Shown piece by piece: positions 62,302 through 64,000 of a stretch of 64,000 nt of DNA. Source of the stretch: JAHIKV01 sp963733145. Its GTDB lineage: Bacteria > Planctomycetota > Planctomycetia > Pirellulales > Thermoguttaceae. The stretch's first letter is position 1; each line of letters starts with the position of its first letter. Below the pieces are notes generated by a model. The model made no database searches and was not told the origin of the DNA. It saw only the letters and a program-made list of their open reading frames with translations. Location: the NCBI GenBank assembly GCA_963733145.1, contig CAVTCJ010000013.1, forward strand, positions 434,001-498,000. The letters are read 5' to 3'. The position numbers were made by a program, and so were the translations under genes.

Positions 62302-63186
62302 ATGACAAGGTTGGCACGGTTGCTTATCCCTGGTCTGCCGCTTCATCTGACACAGCGCGGGAACCGTCGCCAACAGACGTTTTTTTGCGGTAACTGTTCA
62401 CGGGGCGGCAGGGGACTGGTCCATTTTTCGGCGTGAAAACGTGATTTCACGGATAACGCATGGGCCGAAAACATGGACCTGTCCGCCTCCCGCCGCCCAG
62501 GGGGACAGTCCCATTTTCGCGGCGATAAAGCTCATTCGCGGGGCTAAGTCCCTCACGCCGCGAAAATTGGGCCAGTCCCCTGTGAACGGTTACCTTTTGC
62601 GACGATGATTACGCGGCCTGCCTGAAACTAATCTCGGAGTGGTGCCGTGAGGAAGGCGTGGAGATTTGGGGCTATTGCCTCATGCCGAATCACGTTCATC
62701 TGATCGCCGTGCCGCAAACCGCCGACGGCCTGCGACGGGCCATCGGCGAGGCCCATCGACGTTACACGCGGCGGATCAATTTCCGCGAAAGATGGCGCGG
62801 CTACCTCTGGCAAGGCCGCTTCGCTTCCTTCATAATGGACGAGCCGTACTTGCTGGCCGCTGCGCAGTTACGTGGAGTTGAATCCCGTGCGGGCGAAACT
62901 GGTCGAGGCGGCCGGCCAGTGGCCTTGGAGCAGTGCGAAGGCCCACCTCTCCGGCCGCGACGACCGCTTGGTGAAAGTCGCACCGCTGCTGGCGCTGGTC
63001 GCCGATTGGCGCGGCTTTCTGGACAGTGCGATGAGCGCGCAGGAAATCGAGGAATTGCGAGGGCACGGTCGCACCGGGCGTCCGCTTGGAAGTGCTTCGT
63101 TTCTCGACCGTTTGGAAAGCAAGGTCGGCCGTGTCCTGCGACCGCAGAAAGGCGGCCGTCCGTCAAAATTACGCAGAATACCATAA
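62302..63186 (+). pseudogene. REP-associated tyrosine transposase (RAYT), interrupted by an R2 element
   Basis: Y1-transposase-like protein of the RAYT class. The N-terminus RLARLLIPGLPLHLTQRGNRRQQTFFC (62302-62388) is cut by the R2 element at 62389-62594, then continues CDDDYAACLKLISEWCREEGVEIWGYCLMPNHVHLIAVP, with the HUH motif HVH, and GLRRAIGEAHRRYTRRINFRERWRGYLWQGRFASFIMDE, with the catalytic-Tyr region. A further one-base shift near 62870 precedes YVELNPVRAKLVEAAGQWPWSSAKAHLSGRDD and the end RGHGRTGRPLGSASFLDRLE. RAYTs in other phyla mobilise REP palindromes. The interrupted gene cannot make a full-length protein. Confidence 0.88.
62389..62594. mobile_element. Complete R2 element inserted in the RAYT gene, with target duplication
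   Basis: 206 bp. Terminal inverted repeats GGTAACTGTTCAC (62389-62401) and GTGAACGGTTACC (62582-62594), 12 of 13 complementary. Hairpin A (GGACTGGTCCATTTTTCGG ... CCGAAAACATGGACCTGTCC) and hairpin B (GGGGACAGTCCCATTTTCGC ... GCGAAAATTGGGCCAGTCCC) lie inside. It is flanked by TTTTGC on both sides (62383-62388 and 62595-62600). Removing the element and one TTTTGC restores the codons for TFFCDDDY, which proves the insertion. Confidence 0.95.
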
Positions 63187-63279
63187 CTGGTATTGTGTCC
63201 CCGACCCAGAGGGTGAAACACCGCAGACATTTGATTGGGATAGCTGGACTTGGTGAATCTAACCAGCGAGGATCGCGGT

Positions 63280-63528
63280 ATGTGTGACGCTCACATATTC
63301 GGGAACATATTCGCGGCTGGCGGCGCAGTCAGTTGCCTGTGCTGCCTTCTGGGTTTGAGCGGCTGCCAGTGCCCCGGAAGGCAAGCCTCCCCGGAGACAT
63401 CGTGCAGATGGAACTTGGAATACCTTGGCAAGGGGCTCGCGGGATATCGAAACGCGACACGGCGACCAGCCCTCCCTGAAAGAGCCTTGTGTGTCAAGGG
63501 TGGTCTCTGCGAATTGTATCGCTTGTGA
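63280..63528 (+). CDS. Possible small lipoprotein
   Basis: 82 residues from ATG 63280, with GAGGA 10 nt upstream. MCDAHIFGNIFAAGGAVSCLCCLLGLSGC ends in a lipobox-like LGLSGC. The rest (QCPGRQASPETSCRWNLEYLGKG...) shows no recognisable motif and may run out of frame near its end. Plausible but weakly supported. Confidence 0.35.
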   Translation: MCDAHIFGNIFAAGGAVSCLCCLLGLSGCQCPGRQASPETSCRWNLEYLGKGLAGYRNATRRPALPERALCVKGGLCELYRL

Positions 63529-64000
63529 GTGGTTGTTTTTCGAGTGCATGTACAAACGATCTACGCGGTTCGCATTGGCGAACTGTTTGGAATATGGAAC
63601 CGTTTTTTGCCGCTCCGTGTGCGGATGTCTCGTGTGAGTGCCTTTTTTTGACTCGTTTCCGTGTTACGATTTCTTCCGCGAGGTCTGTTCGGTCGTTCTT
63701 TTCTAAATGCGACCGTGCCTCAACCCGTCCCTTCGTGGACGCCCGCGAACCGTCAATTACGTCCGCGCTCGGGCGCGATTCGCCCGACACCGATAAAATC
63801 TTTCGATCGTCCTGCGGGACTCCTCGCCGCTCCAATCAGGATCACGCCTAGTCATGCGACCAAGTCAAGGGGACACATCGAGCTCGGCGTGGAGCCGCAG
63901 GGATTCGCTCGCCGAAAGCGGCGAATCAACACCGTCACAAAGGCAAAAATGTTTCTCCAAGGTACTTGCGTTAATGCTACACTTTTTCAACCTGGGCGAA
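63529..64000. other. Right-edge region without a recognised gene
   Basis: 472 bp, less GC-rich at 63530-63720. No convincing ORF, repeat family or RNA gene. Short open frames are present on both strands but have no SD or family resemblance. The last 60 bp may be a promoter region for a gene beyond the window. Confidence 0.4.

Noticed and set aside
1..64000. Known anti-phage defence system or prophage
   Set aside because: Apart from two toxin-antitoxin-type pairs and insertion-sequence remnants, no restriction, CRISPR-Cas, retron, CBASS, integrase or phage structural genes were recognised.

Overview
The window is GC-rich, densely coding DNA from a planctomycete, most likely of the order Pirellulales. 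The assignment rests on protein families rather than rRNA: TAT-signal Gfo/Idh/MocA oxidoreductases, a DUF6807/PmoA-type protein, a secreted parallel beta-helix protein, secreted HEAT-repeat and STN-module proteins, MKRLLILT-type small lipoproteins, csrA beside a conserved 98-residue partner, and an rpsB-tsf-pyrH-frr block. No rRNA or tRNA was recognised.

Layout. 1-7000: a small toxin-antitoxin-like pair, tyrA, a secreted beta-helix protein, a broken glycosyltransferase, a RidA protein and an M23 peptidase with PKD domains. 7000-8100: an IS1380 remnant inside a palindromic repeat. 8100-17300 (all minus strand): histidine phosphatase, secreted HEAT protein, and a carbohydrate group (two Gfo/Idh/MocA oxidoreductases, a sugar-isomerase-like protein, a PfkB kinase). 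17400-20400: an Fe-S-type HTH regulator, dnaB and a HEAT/TPR protein. 20700-27650: an STN-module protein and a chemotaxis operon cheW-cheR-cheA-cheC-cheD-cheY. 27700-29560: tmk and holB. 30700-36800: a two-module STN protein with an in-frame stop, an SpsF-like nucleotidyltransferase and a polytopic membrane protein. 37200-43250: csrA and its partner, a DUF6807 protein and two secreted proteins of unknown function. 43400-45620: an ISKra4-type transposase and a VapBC pair. 45770-49110: rpsB-tsf-pyrH-frr. 49280-49640: two related putative minus-strand small RNA genes. 49850-55460: acetyltransferase, two Cys-rich lipoproteins, hydrolase, uroporphyrinogen-decarboxylase-like protein and class IV aminotransferase. 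55570-59260: a minus-strand polysaccharide-export-like operon (chain-length protein, ExeA-like ATPase, BY-kinase-like ATPase). 59820-63190: a Gly/Tyr-rich secreted protein, a second HEAT protein and a REP-associated tyrosine transposase (RAYT) gene.

The dominant feature is the load of short palindromic repeats: about fifteen families, many in several copies, often nested. Many sit inside genes. Seven coding sequences carry a palindrome with the reading frame kept open (HEAT protein, cheA, cheC, hydrolase, aminotransferase, BY-kinase-like ATPase, chain-length protein), and three are disrupted (acetyltransferase, membrane protein, RAYT). One 206-bp copy in the RAYT gene has 13-bp terminal inverted repeats and a 6-bp target duplication, so it is a mobile unit. 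Two palindromes of different families are flanked by 20-bp direct repeats spanning a stop codon. This resembles the in-frame palindromic elements known in Rickettsia, in an unrelated phylum.

Caution: many genes, including the normally essential tsf and tmk, show single-base frameshifts, often at short homopolymers. Many are probably sequence errors. I give the full gene span and approximate shift positions instead of calling them all pseudogenes. Start codons are my choices from Shine-Dalgarno (SD) sequences and family N-termini.
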